Shown: positions 1 through 9,531 of the stretch, one piece after another
How positions within the stretch are numbered: the first letter of the stretch is position 1
Layout: every line of letters begins with the position of its first letter
Assembly: GCF_052857255.1 (NCBI RefSeq)
Contig: NW_027526484.1
Location: forward strand, 1,151,501 to 1,215,500
DNA length: 64,000 nucleotides
Direction of reading: 5' to 3'
From: Amblyomma americanum
Lineage: Eukaryota > Arthropoda > Arachnida > Ixodida > Ixodidae
Made by a program: the position numbers and the translations under genes
The notes under the pieces: generated by a model
What the model was told of the DNA's origin: nothing
What the model saw: the letters and a program-made list of their open reading frames with translations, nothing else
Database searches by the model: none

Positions 1-71
1 AAAGGAAGCATTCTAACAGCTTGCGGATAACTGCTTCATGCTTATTGAAAACTATCACTTAATATACCCAC

Positions 72-117
72 CTGTGTACAGATACTGAGTGATGATCCTG
101 AACACAGCACCATCAAC
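72..117 (-). CDS. ABTB1: ABTB1/BPOZ orthologue, exon 6 (last exon visible)
   Basis: A 46-nt exon read on the minus strand, with a TTCAG acceptor at 118-119 and a GTGGGT donor just below 72. It encodes VDGAVFRIITQYLYTG, which resembles the helix of the first BTB/POZ domain of vertebrate ABTB1 (there ...ALLQYLYTG...). It starts in phase 0, exactly where exon 5 ends, and stops in phase 1. The rest of the first BTB, the second BTB and the C-terminus lie beyond the left edge. ABTB1 is known as an ankyrin plus double-BTB protein thought to act as a cullin-3 substrate adaptor; the function here is by family only. Confidence 0.82.
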
Positions 118-1144
118 CTGAAGAGAACAAAAGAGTGCCCTAGGTACCAGTTGCATGCCAGTGGCATCTAGTAGCTAGGAAGGTAACTGTGTCTACCCAT
201 GAGCTGCATCTTTTATAGCATTTTTTATTACATTTTTAGCAAACACACACAATTTAAAGCACACTGAGCTACTCATTTTTCTATCGTTTTCCACAGTGAA
301 GCACACTGATAAAAGCCTGTAATCCATCTTCAGCAAGAGTTTAGAACTCTTCGCCCTGCTCTGTGACCTATGTTTAGGGCAACAAAAATAAAAAGCATGG
401 CTTGCATTCCTTGCCACCAGATGTTACTAGTGCATGACACTATCAGAACAAATGGTTCATTTTAAAGCATAAACTTCCCGATTCTGTACTATGAGGAAAA
501 GCTGCTTTCCTGCACACTAACAGAACAAACAAAAAGAACATTCAATAAAAAGATTACAAGCAACACATGCTTGAGAAGTGCACACATCACAGAATTCAGC
601 CAACATGCCCAAAGTACTTTAGATTAAGCAATACATCAAACCGAAAGAATGATTATCATCGGGCTTCAAAATGTTTTCTCCTCACAAAATGCAAAGAACA
701 TGTTTCAGTGCTACTGTTCAGGTAAATAAATTGTCAGCAATATAACGTAGTGCTAAAAGGACCCTGAAATGATCTTGATGATCATATTCTAGCGCAACAA
801 ATCTGTAGCATTTTTTTTGTGAGTATTCGAGTCAAATTTAAAAGCTCTGCATATACCTACAATTTACAATTAATTTTTTTAAAGTCTCAGCTCGCAGCCG
901 ATTAGGGCGACATCCCACCATGTGTTCTTAGCCACAGTTCTCCCGCCGACACAGAGCAGGGAATCTGAGCGAGCCTTCTCATTGGGTGTGCCCAAGTGGC
1001 GTGGGCAGAACGAGACACACTCCCGACCTGTTTTGTTTATTTATTCATTTTCGTGTGTGTGGAGCCTCGGCACGTACGGGTTGAAGCGGGAGAGGAGGAG
1101 CGTCATTTTTAATCGCAGGTATCTTTGGTTTTAACGAAGGTAGC

Positions 1145-1291
1145 TGTGATAAAGATGAAGTGTGGCAAGTGCGCTGCACGCACTCGCGCGCATGGGGGGA
1201 GAGAAGACGACGAAGTAGGAGAATACAGATCGGCTCGACCGTATGCTACGTGTACTGTTTCATTGCTAATTATCATTACAACGATACAACA
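1145..1291 (+). repeat. 5' LTR of the Ty3/gypsy element
   Basis: A 147-bp direct repeat, identical to 5598-5744 except for one base. It starts TGTGATAAAG and ends ATACAACA. It is very short for a gypsy LTR and has no obvious AATAAA or TATA motif. Confidence 0.95.
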
Positions 1292-1296
1292 TATTT

Positions 1297-1310
1297 TGGC
1301 GACGAGGATG
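1297..1310 (+). other. Primer-binding site for tRNA-Ser(GCU)
   Basis: TGGCGACGAGGATG lies 5 nt inside the 5' LTR. It is complementary over 14 nt to the 3' end, including CCA, of arthropod tRNA-Ser(GCU), whose acceptor stem begins GACGAGG. The tRNA match is from recalled tRNA sequence, not a search. Confidence 0.85.
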
Positions 1311-1354
1311 CTGTTTTGATTCGGGACCTTCACGTGGCCTGCTCACCATCCGTC

Positions 1355-2185
1355 ATGAGCTTTTCTGGGCTTCAGCCACCACCACCCTTCCTGCCGACTC
1401 CTGGTCGTCCTGCCCTTCCATGGGAGCAATGGGAGCTGGCGTTCCGGAATTACATGCTGGCCTCTGGTGCCTCTACTCTGGGCGCGGACAGGCGGAAGGC
1501 CATCCTGCTGAATTGCCTCGGACTGGAAGGTCAGCGCATTTTTTATACATTGGCGCCGCCGTCGTCCCCTCCAGCGCCTACAGCTGCGGCTTCGCACTCC
1601 GGTGATGAGACGCCCCGCCTTGACGAATTTGATGCGGCGATATCCATCCTGTCGGAGCATTACAAATCGTCCGTGAATGTAATCGCCGCACGTCATCGCT
1701 TTCGCCGTCGAGTTCAGGCTCCAGGAGAGACAACCGATGAATACGTCGCTGTCCTTCGCAGTCTTGTCGCCGACTGCGGGTTTGGGACCATGGCGGACGA
1801 TATGATCAGGGACCAGCTGGTGGAGAAGACCTCGAGTTGCCATCTGCGTGAGCGCCTACTCATGGAAGGCTCCTCCTTGACTCTGTCGCGCGCCATGCTC
1901 CTTGCTCGACAGTGTGAGCAAGCTTCTCGGGAAGCCAGGGAATTGGCTGAGGAGGACGCTCCAGTACATCGTGTGAGATGCGAGCGTGGATCGAGACAAA
2001 CACCACCTCAGGCCCATTGCTGCAAGTGCCAAAGTCAACCATCACAACCTGCTGCTGCAATACCAGAGCGCATGTGCTACCGCTGCGGTTCTACAACTCA
2101 CCTAGCGAACAACCCTGCATGCCGAGCCCGCAACCGCAAGTGTCGTCGGTGCGGCAAGGTGGGCCATTTCGACTCTCTCTACTAG
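1355..2185 (+). CDS. gag: Gag of the Ty3/gypsy element
   Basis: The frame is open from inside the LTR, but the first sensible start is the ATG at 1355 (MSFSGLQPP), giving 276 residues. It opens with a Pro-rich segment, then LPWEQWELAFRNYM and a helical capsid region typical of gypsy Gag. It ends with nucleocapsid zinc knuckles: CYRCGSTTH...C has a C-x2-C-x4-H-x6-C spacing, longer than the usual x4. The second, CRRCGKVGHFDSLY, reaches the TAG stop (2183-2185) without its last Cys. The same frame continues into the protease, so the element may once have had one gag-pol frame. Gag forms the particle that packages element RNA. Confidence 0.9.
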   Translation: MSFSGLQPPPPFLPTPGRPALPWEQWELAFRNYMLASGASTLGADRRKAILLNCLGLEGQRIFYTLAPPSSPPAPTAAASHSGDETPRLDEFDAAISILSEHYKSSVNVIAARHRFRRRVQAPGETTDEYVAVLRSLVADCGFGTMADDMIRDQLVEKTSSCHLRERLLMEGSSLTLSRAMLLARQCEQASREARELAEEDAPVHRVRCERGSRQTPPQAHCCKCQSQPSQPAAAIPERMCYRCGSTTHLANNPACRARNRKCRRCGKVGHFDSLY

Positions 2186-2920
2186 TTGTCCGACCGTCCT
2201 GTTCAAGTTCAGCAAGTTGCAGATACTGCTGACACATCGTCGATGCCGGATGGCTCCAGCAGTGCATCTATTCTCAATGTTGAAAGTCAAAAAAACGGAA
2301 TTTTCGCATCAGTCCTGATTGAAGGCAAGTTCATCCGCTTCCTGATTGACACCGGCTCATCTGTGTCAATTATTTCTGAAGATCTATACCACCGATTCTT
2401 CGCTAAATGTTTCCCGCTTAAATCAACTGCAGTTCAACTATTGGACTATTCTAAGTCTCGGATTATAGTCCAAGGGTGTTTTGTTGCCACAGAAAAGTTC
2501 CACGACCGTACCGCCTGCATCCTGTTGTACGTTGTCTCGGGAGGCACAACGCTGCTGGGCCTGGATTCCATTGCCGCTCTACAAATGAAGATCAAAGGTG
2601 CATCGTTGGAATGTCTTTCCATGACACCGGATACGCCTCTGTTACCTCCTGAGCTACGTCCACACTTCGAACATCTCTTCTCCAAGGAACTCGGAGTTGC
2701 TCGTGGCTACGTGCACAAAGTCAGAGTGCAGGATTCCGTTTCTCCTGTTGCTTGCAAGCTCCGACGGCTGCCGTTTGCCATTCGTCAGCAGGTGTCCGAG
2801 GAACTCCAGAAGCTTGAAGCTCAAGACATCATTGAACGGGTTTTCATTGAACGGGATTTCACCCATAGTCGTGGCTCGGAAAAAAGATGGCTCCATCCGA
2901 ATGTGCGTCGATTTGCGTGA
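2186..2920 (+). CDS. pol: Pol part 1: aspartic protease and start of reverse transcriptase
   Basis: This continues the gag reading frame directly after its TAG stop, with no strong start of its own. The protease active site DTG is at 2348-2356 in FLIDTGSSVSII, with a flap and ILLG-type second motif downstream. After a linker, the frame enters the N-terminal reverse transcriptase region (RRLPFAIRQQVSEEL, then QDIIERV). Sense is lost after about 2845, and the remaining codons to 2920 are out-of-frame readthrough. Expression would need suppression of the TAG, which I cannot show. Confidence 0.85.
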   Translation: MSDRPVQVQQVADTADTSSMPDGSSSASILNVESQKNGIFASVLIEGKFIRFLIDTGSSVSIISEDLYHRFFAKCFPLKSTAVQLLDYSKSRIIVQGCFVATEKFHDRTACILLYVVSGGTTLLGLDSIAALQMKIKGASLECLSMTPDTPLLPPELRPHFEHLFSKELGVARGYVHKVRVQDSVSPVACKLRRLPFAIRQQVSEELQKLEAQDIIERVFIERDFTHSRGSEKRWLHPNVRRFA

Positions 2921-5567
2921 GCCGAACAAGACTATTGTGGTCGACAGTTTTCCTTTGCCTCAAACGGAAGAACTTCTACATAGCTTGGCCGGGTCACAGC
3001 GTTTTTCGAAGTTGGACCTTGCCTCGGCTTACCATCAAGTACCACTTAGCCCTGAGAGTCGGGAATTGACCACATTCATTACCCATGATGGCCTCTTCCG
3101 CTTCAAACGAGTGTGTTTCGGCCTTGCTTCGGCGCCTTCGGCTTTTCAGAAGATGATGCACTTAATTTTAAAAGGGTGCAAAGGTGTCCTCTTCTACATC
3201 GACGACATCATAGTCCATGGCACCTCCCGACAGGAGCACCTGACCAACCTTCGTGCTGTTCTCGAGCGCCTGTCCCAAGCTGGACTCAAGCTCAACCACA
3301 AATGTGTCTTCGATGTCCCGAAGCTCACTTTCTTGGGGCATGTTGTCAGCGGTGAAGGACTGTTTCCGCTTTCTTCTGCCATCGAGGCGATTACGAAGGC
3401 TCCGACTCCATCTAACATCAGCGAGCTTCGCTCCCTCCTTGGACTTGCGGGTTTCTACTCCAAGTTTATCCCGCATTACTCCGACGTCGTTGAGCCTATG
3501 CGCGCCCTAATTCGAGGCAGCGACTCCGCCTTCACTTGGACTGCTGCTGCGGATTCAAGCTTCAAACTACTGAAGTCCATGTTGACGTCATGTGACGTGT
3601 TGCATTTTTTTGATCCTGCCCTTCCCGTGGTCTTAACGACTGACGCTTCCGGATATGGCCTTGGGGCAGTGCTTCAGCAAGACAACGGCCATTCCCTGCA
3701 AACTGTTGCGTTTGCCTCCCGTACCTTGACACCCCAAGAAAGAAAGTACTCTGTTGGTGAACGTGAGGCCCTAGCTTGCGTTTGGGCGTGCGAACGGTGG
3801 CACGTGTATTTGTGGGGCCGGCCTTTTGTTCTACGCACCGACCACAGTGCACTTGTCATTTTGCTGTCGACGAAAGGAACAGGCCATCGGCCGTTGCGAA
3901 TTTCACGTTGGTCGGCTCGCCTGTTGTGCTACAACTACACTGTAGAGTACCGCAAAGGCAATGACAACTCTGTTGTGGATGCTCTGTCTCGCCTTCCCTT
4001 ACCGACCACATCGTGCAGTGAGCCCAGTGAGTTCGACGCCAGTGACGACGACTTCGTCTGCCTGCTATCGCCAGCCGTGACTCTACAAGAGCTTCAAGAG
4101 GCAACCATCAGCGACGCGGCAGTTGCTCAAGCCATTCAGTTTACATCGGCGACATGGCCGGACAAGAAATCCCTATCGGAGAACCTTAGGCCATACTATC
4201 TCCTGCGCTCGGAGCTGTCCGTCGTGCAAGGCGTCTTGTACCGAGGTGACAGGCTCGTCGTTCCCGAAAGTTTGCGACGACGCCTCATGGACATCGCGCA
4301 CGAGTCACACCCCGGGATCAGCCGCACGAAAAGTCGACTGCGAGAGCTCTACTGGTGGCCGCGAATGGACGAGCACGTCGAAGAAATGGTACGGACATGC
4401 GTCGTGTGCCAGTCCTGTGACAAATCGGCTCGTCCGGTGGCAGCTCCTCTGCAACCTGTCGCCTTCCCAGAGAAACCTTGGGATAAGGTTGCCATTGATA
4501 TCGTGGGGCCTTTCGACCAAGCTCCCAGTGGCTGCCGCTTCGCGATTACTCTCATGGATTATTACAGTAAGTGGCCAGAAGTTGTCTTCGCTGATGCCAT
4601 CACAACTCAAACCGTTCAAGAATTCCTGCTTGGCCTCTTCGCTCGTGAGGGTTACCCTCAAGAGATTGTCTCTGACCACGGACCTCAATTTTCATCGATG
4701 GCCATGCAAACTTTCCTCCGCGAACGGGGGATACGCCATTGCTACTCTTCAGTGTACCATCCCCAAGCTAATGGACTCGTTGAACGATTCAATCGAGTGC
4801 TTAAGTCCTACATTCAGCTAGCTCTGTGCGAGCGACGCGACCTACGTACAGCGATTGTGGACTACCTCGGTGTCTACCGCTGTACGCCCCATGCCACGAC
4901 AGGAATTGCACCAGCTGTCCTACTTCATGGCCGGTTGCCCCGCACAAGACTTAACGTCGTAGGACTGCCGGATCAGTCCTTCTCAATGGATCCGACAAAA
5001 GCGCTTAAGCTTTTGCGGCAGAGGCTTGACGAGAAACAAGCGCAATACAAGCTTTATGCGGACCAGCGGAGTGGCGCCCAGTGTCGTGACTTTCAGATTG
5101 GCCAGTACGTGCGTGTCCGCAAACCAAATGTGCGAGGCAAACTGTCAGCTCGGTTTTCGGAGCCTCGGAAGGTTGTGGAGCAGCGTGGACCTGCATCTTA
5201 TCTGCTGGATGATGGGCGAGTGTGGCACTCGTCCAAGTTTTCTGCGGTTCGCCCAGAAGTAGTTCAGCAGCAACTGTCCTCCTCAGCTCCAGCGGCCTTT
5301 TTCGCTGATATTTCGCCGCCTATCGACGGCAACCGAATGCCGCCGCCCAGTCCACAGTCCGGAACCGTGGTCCATGGTCCTTCTTCGGACGCGCCTTCAA
5401 TCCATATGATGCCAGCCGTTCCGCCTGCTCCGGAATCGGCAGCCGCTCCTCAACCCTTGTGTAGTAAATCCGCAGCGGCAACTGCGGCTTCACCTCCTGC
5501 GCCGCCTCGCCGAAGTACTCGCAAAAAGAAGCGGCCCGCATGGTTCAAAGACTATGACATCCGCTAG
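2697..5567 (+). CDS. pol: Pol part 2: reverse transcriptase, RNase H, integrase
   Basis: Real coding sense starts near 2850 (SPIVVARKKDGS), in a different frame from part 1; the first ~50 codons of the open frame are overlap. Domains in order: reverse transcriptase with YIDD catalytic motif at 3195-3206; RNase H starting TTDASGYGLGAVL near 3640 with TDHSAL further on; integrase zinc-binding HHCC (HESHPG ... CVVCQSC); integrase core with Asp in AIDIVGPF, Asp in IVSDHGPQF and Glu in GLVERFN; then a GPY/F-like C-terminal module (GQYVRVRKP ... SARFSEP) and a basic, Ser/Pro-rich tail ending KKKRPAWFKDYDIR. All catalytic residues are present, so the only visible lesions are upstream. Confidence 0.93.
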   Translation: MLVATCTKSECRIPFLLLLASSDGCRLPFVSRCPRNSRSLKLKTSLNGFSLNGISPIVVARKKDGSIRMCVDLREPNKTIVVDSFPLPQTEELLHSLAGSQRFSKLDLASAYHQVPLSPESRELTTFITHDGLFRFKRVCFGLASAPSAFQKMMHLILKGCKGVLFYIDDIIVHGTSRQEHLTNLRAVLERLSQAGLKLNHKCVFDVPKLTFLGHVVSGEGLFPLSSAIEAITKAPTPSNISELRSLLGLAGFYSKFIPHYSDVVEPMRALIRGSDSAFTWTAAADSSFKLLKSMLTSCDVLHFFDPALPVVLTTDASGYGLGAVLQQDNGHSLQTVAFASRTLTPQERKYSVGEREALACVWACERWHVYLWGRPFVLRTDHSALVILLSTKGTGHRPLRISRWSARLLCYNYTVEYRKGNDNSVVDALSRLPLPTTSCSEPSEFDASDDDFVCLLSPAVTLQELQEATISDAAVAQAIQFTSATWPDKKSLSENLRPYYLLRSELSVVQGVLYRGDRLVVPESLRRRLMDIAHESHPGISRTKSRLRELYWWPRMDEHVEEMVRTCVVCQSCDKSARPVAAPLQPVAFPEKPWDKVAIDIVGPFDQAPSGCRFAITLMDYYSKWPEVVFADAITTQTVQEFLLGLFAREGYPQEIVSDHGPQFSSMAMQTFLRERGIRHCYSSVYHPQANGLVERFNRVLKSYIQLALCERRDLRTAIVDYLGVYRCTPHATTGIAPAVLLHGRLPRTRLNVVGLPDQSFSMDPTKALKLLRQRLDEKQAQYKLYADQRSGAQCRDFQIGQYVRVRKPNVRGKLSARFSEPRKVVEQRGPASYLLDDGRVWHSSKFSAVRPEVVQQQLSSSAPAAFFADISPPIDGNRMPPPSPQSGTVVHGPSSDAPSIHMMPAVPPAPESAAAPQPLCSKSAAATAASPPAPPRRSTRKKKRPAWFKDYDIR

Positions 5568-5584
5568 ACATTTTGTTTTTTTTA

Positions 5585-5597
5585 AGTGCGGCGGAAA
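5585..5597 (+). other. Polypurine tract of the Ty3/gypsy element
   Basis: Purine-rich AGTGCGGCGGAAA directly abuts the 3' LTR, after a T-run. This is the expected plus-strand priming site. It has two pyrimidine interruptions. Confidence 0.6.
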
Positions 5598-5744
5598 TGT
5601 GATAAAGATGAAGTGTGGCAAGTGCGCTGCACGCACTCGCGCGCATGGGGGGAGAGAAGACGACGAAGTAGGAGAATACAGATCGGCTCGACCGTATGCT
5701 ACGTGTACTGTTTCATTGCTAATTATCATTACTACGATACAACA
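5598..5744 (+). repeat. 3' LTR of the Ty3/gypsy element
   Basis: A 147-bp repeat pairing with 1145-1291 with one mismatch. It is followed at once by the target duplication GTAGC at 5745-5749. Confidence 0.95.
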
Positions 5745-6025
5745 GTAGCTTAAAAATTTTTCTGTTGCGATGACGAATGATAAAATACCGACTGCTCTTC
5801 CATATTAAATATTGTTGCATGGCCCCTTTAACATGCACGGGAAGTAGTTTGTGGCAAATGTAGACGAAATGGTGACCTGTGATTGAAACCAGGGGTGTGC
5901 CGCAGTGACTGGGGCCCCAAAAATTGGCACATACTAACCACATAGCTGCAGAGGACAAATACTTAGTATAAACGACGTTACGAAAGAATGGCAAGTTGTT
6001 GCAGGCAGCATTACGGCACACTTAC

Positions 6026-6185
6026 TGCATGGTGAGTAACTGGAATCAGCTGCCGTCCTGCCCACTTGTCAAGCAGTGAACTGCGGAAAAAGTCACAGCG
6101 TGCCGCCAACACACAGCGGTGAGCAGGAATTATTTCCCCTTGTACACTGAATGATACATCACAGTGCTGACTGTCCTCCAAGCAC
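6026..6185 (-). CDS. ABTB1: ABTB1/BPOZ orthologue, exon 5 (start of first BTB/POZ domain)
   Basis: A 160-nt exon with acceptor TTGCAG (6186-6187) and donor GTAAGTG (6025 downward). With the AG carried from exon 4 it reads RCLEDSQHCDVSFSVQGEII followed by PAHRCVLAARCDFFRSSLLD. This is the BTB/POZ signature: a DV-F dyad, then H-R-C-VLAAR-FF. It aligns by eye with human ABTB1 (HSDVVFVVHG ... HRCVLGARSAYF). Phase 2 in and phase 0 out fit exons 4 and 6. BTB domains mediate dimerisation and cullin-3 binding. Confidence 0.88.
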
Positions 6186-8385
6186 CTGCAAGCATGAAAT
6201 TTTCATTGTAGACTGGATTTTTTTTATTGTAAAGAACTTCCAGGAGAACAAAGGGCCATGCTACCCTTTTTGAGACCAACTCTACACGTCAGTTGGTCTA
6301 CTCTCTCTCGTCACCATGCCTTCCCAAGACAACGCAGTGCACCCACAATACTTGGTGTTTTCATTTTCAAAGAACTGTTTTGGCAGTTTCACTTTCAATG
6401 CATGCTAACTTCGTGAACTTGCAAGGCTGTAAACAGAAAATTGGCAGTGGCCGCAGAGCCTGTTGACGTCTAGTATTTCAGTACCATATGCAGCTGTCAG
6501 GTATGGTGACAGGGAATCTAGAAGAAAAAAAAATGTCCTCCAGCAGATTTCCACTCAAACCCTGCCACCTTTCTCCACCTTACAGTTGCTCACTCGAACC
6601 ATGCTGCACACTGTGCCACCAGTAACAAATAAAGAGGGTTAGAGAGGACAATTAAAGTTGGCCTAGGTTAATCGGTCACCACTTTTTTTTTATTATTATT
6701 GCGCAAATATGCCCTTCGGCATAGGAGAGTTATATGTGCATAGGAGAGTTATATGTACTTGTGCAAGGCGGTGTCGGCTATAAATGCCAACAAGGCCCGG
6801 TATTGGGGTCCATTAGTCCAGATCCGAGTGTCTGGTGGCCGGCTGTGGTGGTAACCCTGAATACCGAGGTATTGCTTGCATGCCTCCCGAAGTCCGGCGC
6901 AAGTTAGTATGAAGCGAGCAAACGTCACCTCTGTAGCAGAAGCGGGGCAGAAGGGGTAAAAAAAGTCAAATAGCTACTTGCACATAAATGAGATTTTTTT
7001 TTTACTAGAACTATTACTCATGCAGCTTTAGCACGAAATCAAATACTAAGCAATGCAAGACCATCAACCTTAATGCCACCACTGCCAAGCTTTAATTGCA
7101 GCAGTGAAACAAAAATGTTGCGGCTTTAGCTCCAAATTTTGCAGCAATGAGAGCATCTTTTGCTTTCAAACAAACACCAACAGAGCCATGAGAACTGAAA
7201 CTATTGGCTGTCAGTAGAACAAGACCTTGACGGATTTGTGTTCAGAGTCTTTTAAATGATGCTTGCATTGCTGTTACAACTTTCAACTGACCCACAAAAG
7301 CATTCCAGCGGTACGTTTAAAGCTAATGTTGGCAGCTGGAACATTCATTCAGATGTACTGTGTTTGTCACACCAAAGAGACCACAGCAGCAGAAGCAGGG
7401 CACCATCAGTGACTGTACAATGTACCATGTAAGTCAGTATGTGGATGTGAAAGTATATCAAAATAAGTAAGAAAACAGATCTTAGGTTTCATCTGAACTC
7501 CTGCAAGTTGATGTTCTGCAAAGTCATGCACTTTGGTATACGTAACTGAAAGCAGAAAAAACTGCACAAAAAACTGACAGACTGCACAAAAAACTGATGA
7601 TAGCCGGTAATGCGAAATTTGAGCGCAGCTGTTCGCGCGACACCTGCCATCGCTGACAGGTGGCATGTTATGCTTTTAACCACTCTCCGGCATCTTCCCG
7701 TGGCAGTCACCTTCCAGGTGGCGCTTCGCTCTGCTACTTGGATGTTGGACCAGATGTTCAAGCAAGGTTAGAAATCAAACAACAGCCGTATCCATCCATC
7801 CATGGACAACCGGTTACGCCGACAACACCAACGCCGACACGGAATGTAGGAACGGGTGCCTAGGAGCTGCGTTCTAAAATTGAGTAAGAGCAAGCTCGTG
7901 GTGTAGGTAGGAAAATTGTGTGGTATACCTCTTTCCGAAACCAACAGAAGACCCAGTACATTAGGCATACCAGTAAGCTAGTACATAATGTGTGACATTC
8001 ACTGATATGGCAGTGACAGCAATAGCCACAATATTGAATTTTCTGTCCTCATCGCAACGTCATTGAAATCATACTGATGGGGACTCTCCTGCAGTGCACC
8101 TCGATAACTAGCTGACATGAAACTCATTGTAAGGACCAGCATACAGTGCCTTGTCCTGCCAGCTTGCTCGTTAGCATGCTCAGAACGGAAAGCGAGTAAA
8201 ACAGGGGCCGGTCACGAGCAGACATAAGGCATATAGTGAAATAGAAAAGGTTAACGGGTTAATGCCCATATATGCAGAACTGGTCATTGAGGTCACGGGG
8301 CTGTTAGGCTAGTCAGCCCTAATCGTTTGCATATACCACAACGGGAACTGTCCAACATCGTGGCAAAATTTAAAGAAGTTCGTAC
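6186..8385 (-). other. ABTB1 intron 4
   Basis: A 2.2-kb intron. It contains the LINE fragment at 6680-6949; otherwise it is AT-rich sequence in which I see no coding signal. A short duplication of AGGAGAGTTATATGT lies within the LINE 3' end. Confidence 0.7.
6680..6949 (-). mobile_element. 5'-truncated LINE, 3' end with ATT/TAA-type tail
   Basis: On the minus strand an open frame of about 66 codons (6949 to the TAA at 6751-6749) ends with AFIADTALHKYI. The W-N-G ... LLAFIADT pattern resembles the C-terminus of I/R1-type LINE ORF2 in arthropods, where an AFL-DTGL motif is common. It is followed by a short 3' UTR and a terminal AATAATAATAAAAAAAA tail (around 6683-6700), as in I-clade elements. 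No 5' part is present. Family placement is tentative. The orientation is the same as ABTB1. Confidence 0.55.
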
Positions 8386-8530
8386 CTGCGCAAGAATTCA
8401 TCATAGGTGTCCCGGCGCATCGTGTTCGACGTGATCACTTTTCGGTCTCGCAGGAGATCTCGAATCTCCAGGCTCAGCGATGCATACAGACAGCGCTCGC
8501 CATCGAAGGTGTTGGCCACACAGCTTGCGC
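8386..8530 (-). CDS. ABTB1: ABTB1/BPOZ orthologue, exon 4
   Basis: A 145-nt exon with acceptor TCGCAG (8531-8532) and donor GTACGA. It encodes GASCVANTFDGERCLY and then ASLSLEIRDLLRD ... YDEFLRR. The ANTFDGERCLY block is essentially identical to vertebrate ABTB1, making this the most diagnostic exon of the gene. It links the ankyrin part to the first BTB. Phase (1 in, 2 out) matches the exons on both sides. Confidence 0.93.
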
Positions 8531-9097
8531 CTGCGAATGAGTGCGGTAAAAAGAAAAGGTAAACTAGCATGCGTGCTCTCACGAAAGGAAAGCTGCTGGA
8601 ACAAATCTGCACGCATAAAATTAGCACACTATGTATAGCAATAGGTTTAGAGATAAGCTAGCAAAAACACGCATGAGCTCATGTACAGCATTTAAAAGCA
8701 TACCGATTAAAAGCAACTCATTCCTTTTAAGTGCACTGTTAGCCCCATTGCAATATGAGGTATGTGGAACAAATATGTGCGTTTTTTTTTTTTTCAGTGA
8801 TGTTGATCGGCAGTGCATTCGGTGGAACTTAACCGAACCTCAATATGCTACCTGAACACACATACACACGATCAGCCGGTATAAAGTGAAACTTGGAGAG
8901 GGGAAATGAATGGGGACACTGGTGAATATCATTTTATGTGACATCAGTAGATCCAGCTCCTTACGGTGCACAATAGGCATATCAATGTTAAAGAAACGAT
9001 AACCACGCCAGTTGCCCATGTGAATGAAAGTATTAATACGAAAAACGTGCATGCATGCTATGAATTGTGTGCGCGCGAAACCCGCGACAATGCCCAC

Positions 9098-9153
9098 CTT
9101 GGGAGAGTAAATATTCGACGACGTCCTTGTGGCCGCAGAGACAGGCGTAGTAT
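9098..9153 (-). CDS. ABTB1: ABTB1/BPOZ orthologue, exon 3
   Basis: A 56-nt exon between acceptor TTTTTTAG and donor GTGGGC. With the split codon it reads LYYACLCGHKDVVEYLLSQG, an ankyrin-repeat core matching ABTB1 (there LYYACLCGHEELVLYLLANG). Ankyrin repeats are protein-binding modules. Phase joins exons 2 and 4 perfectly. Confidence 0.92.
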
Positions 9154-9249
9154 CTAAAAAAGAAATGAAAAATTGTGAGAAGGAAATGACTGCTCGATTT
9201 CGACCAGCAACCTGAGTAATTTGTCAGGTCGCGATATCGAGCCGCTCAC

Positions 9250-9312
9250 AGAGGTGTGCCGTCCCATCTGTCCCTCACGTTGAGCTCGCTTTCCTGTTCT
9301 TCGACGAGGTAC
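9250..9312 (-). CDS. ABTB1: ABTB1/BPOZ orthologue, exon 2
   Basis: A 63-nt exon, acceptor TTCTGAAG and donor GTGAGC. It encodes YLVEEQESELNVRDRWDGTP, corresponding to the ABTB1 ankyrin segment that contains NVRDKWDSTPL. Exon 1 contributes the first two bases of the Lys codon and exon 3 finishes the Leu codon. Confidence 0.9.
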
Positions 9313-9424
9313 CTTCAGAAAAATAAGGGAGAAGTGAATGACGGGAGGCTGACAGCTGTCATCATGCCGTGCCGGATTCGACACACGACAAAGGGTCGAC
9401 TTGGGTGCTCGATTTTTCGCGTAC

Positions 9425-9531
9425 TTCACCCGGGCAAGGTCGCCTGTCCTGCAGCTGAGGAACAGCTCCAAGGTGTTCCTCCGGAGTCCATCGTGACTTT
9501 CGGCGATCAGGGCGTCTTTCTCCAACCGCAT
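9425..9531 (-). CDS. ABTB1: ABTB1/BPOZ orthologue, exon 1 (start codon)
   Basis: The coding part runs from the ATG at 9531-9529 (MRLEKDALIAESHDGLRRN) to a GTACGC donor. It includes LELFLSCRTGDLARVK, matching the ABTB1 N-terminus (DLFASCRKGDVGRVR). The frame is open a few codons upstream, but this is the first ATG. A GTGAAG donor five bases earlier was considered and breaks the frame to exon 2, so the GTACGC donor is preferred. Confidence 0.88.

Larger units (their letters stand above)
1145..5744 (+). mobile_element. Full-length young Ty3/gypsy LTR retrotransposon (Mag-like), degenerate coding region
   Basis: The element has two 147-bp LTRs (1145-1291 and 5598-5744) beginning TGT and ending ACA. 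They differ at one base (near 1280, a versus t). It is flanked by a perfect 5-bp target duplication GTAGC at 1140-1144 and 5745-5749. Internal order is PBS, gag, protease, reverse transcriptase, RNase H, integrase, purine tract, which is the Ty3/gypsy order, and there is no envelope gene. A tRNA-Ser primer is characteristic of the Mag lineage, so that placement is an inference. An in-frame TAG separates gag from pol, and a frameshift splits the reverse transcriptase near 2845-2880. The insertion lies in ABTB1 intron 5, antisense to that gene. Confidence 0.95.
118..6025 (-). other. ABTB1 intron 5
   Basis: This intron is about 5.9 kb, and about 4.6 kb of it is the Ty3/gypsy insertion at 1145-5744. 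Without the insertion it would be about 1.3 kb. The flanking parts (118-1139 and 5750-6025) are AT-rich and I see no other gene or clear repeat in them. Confidence 0.75.
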
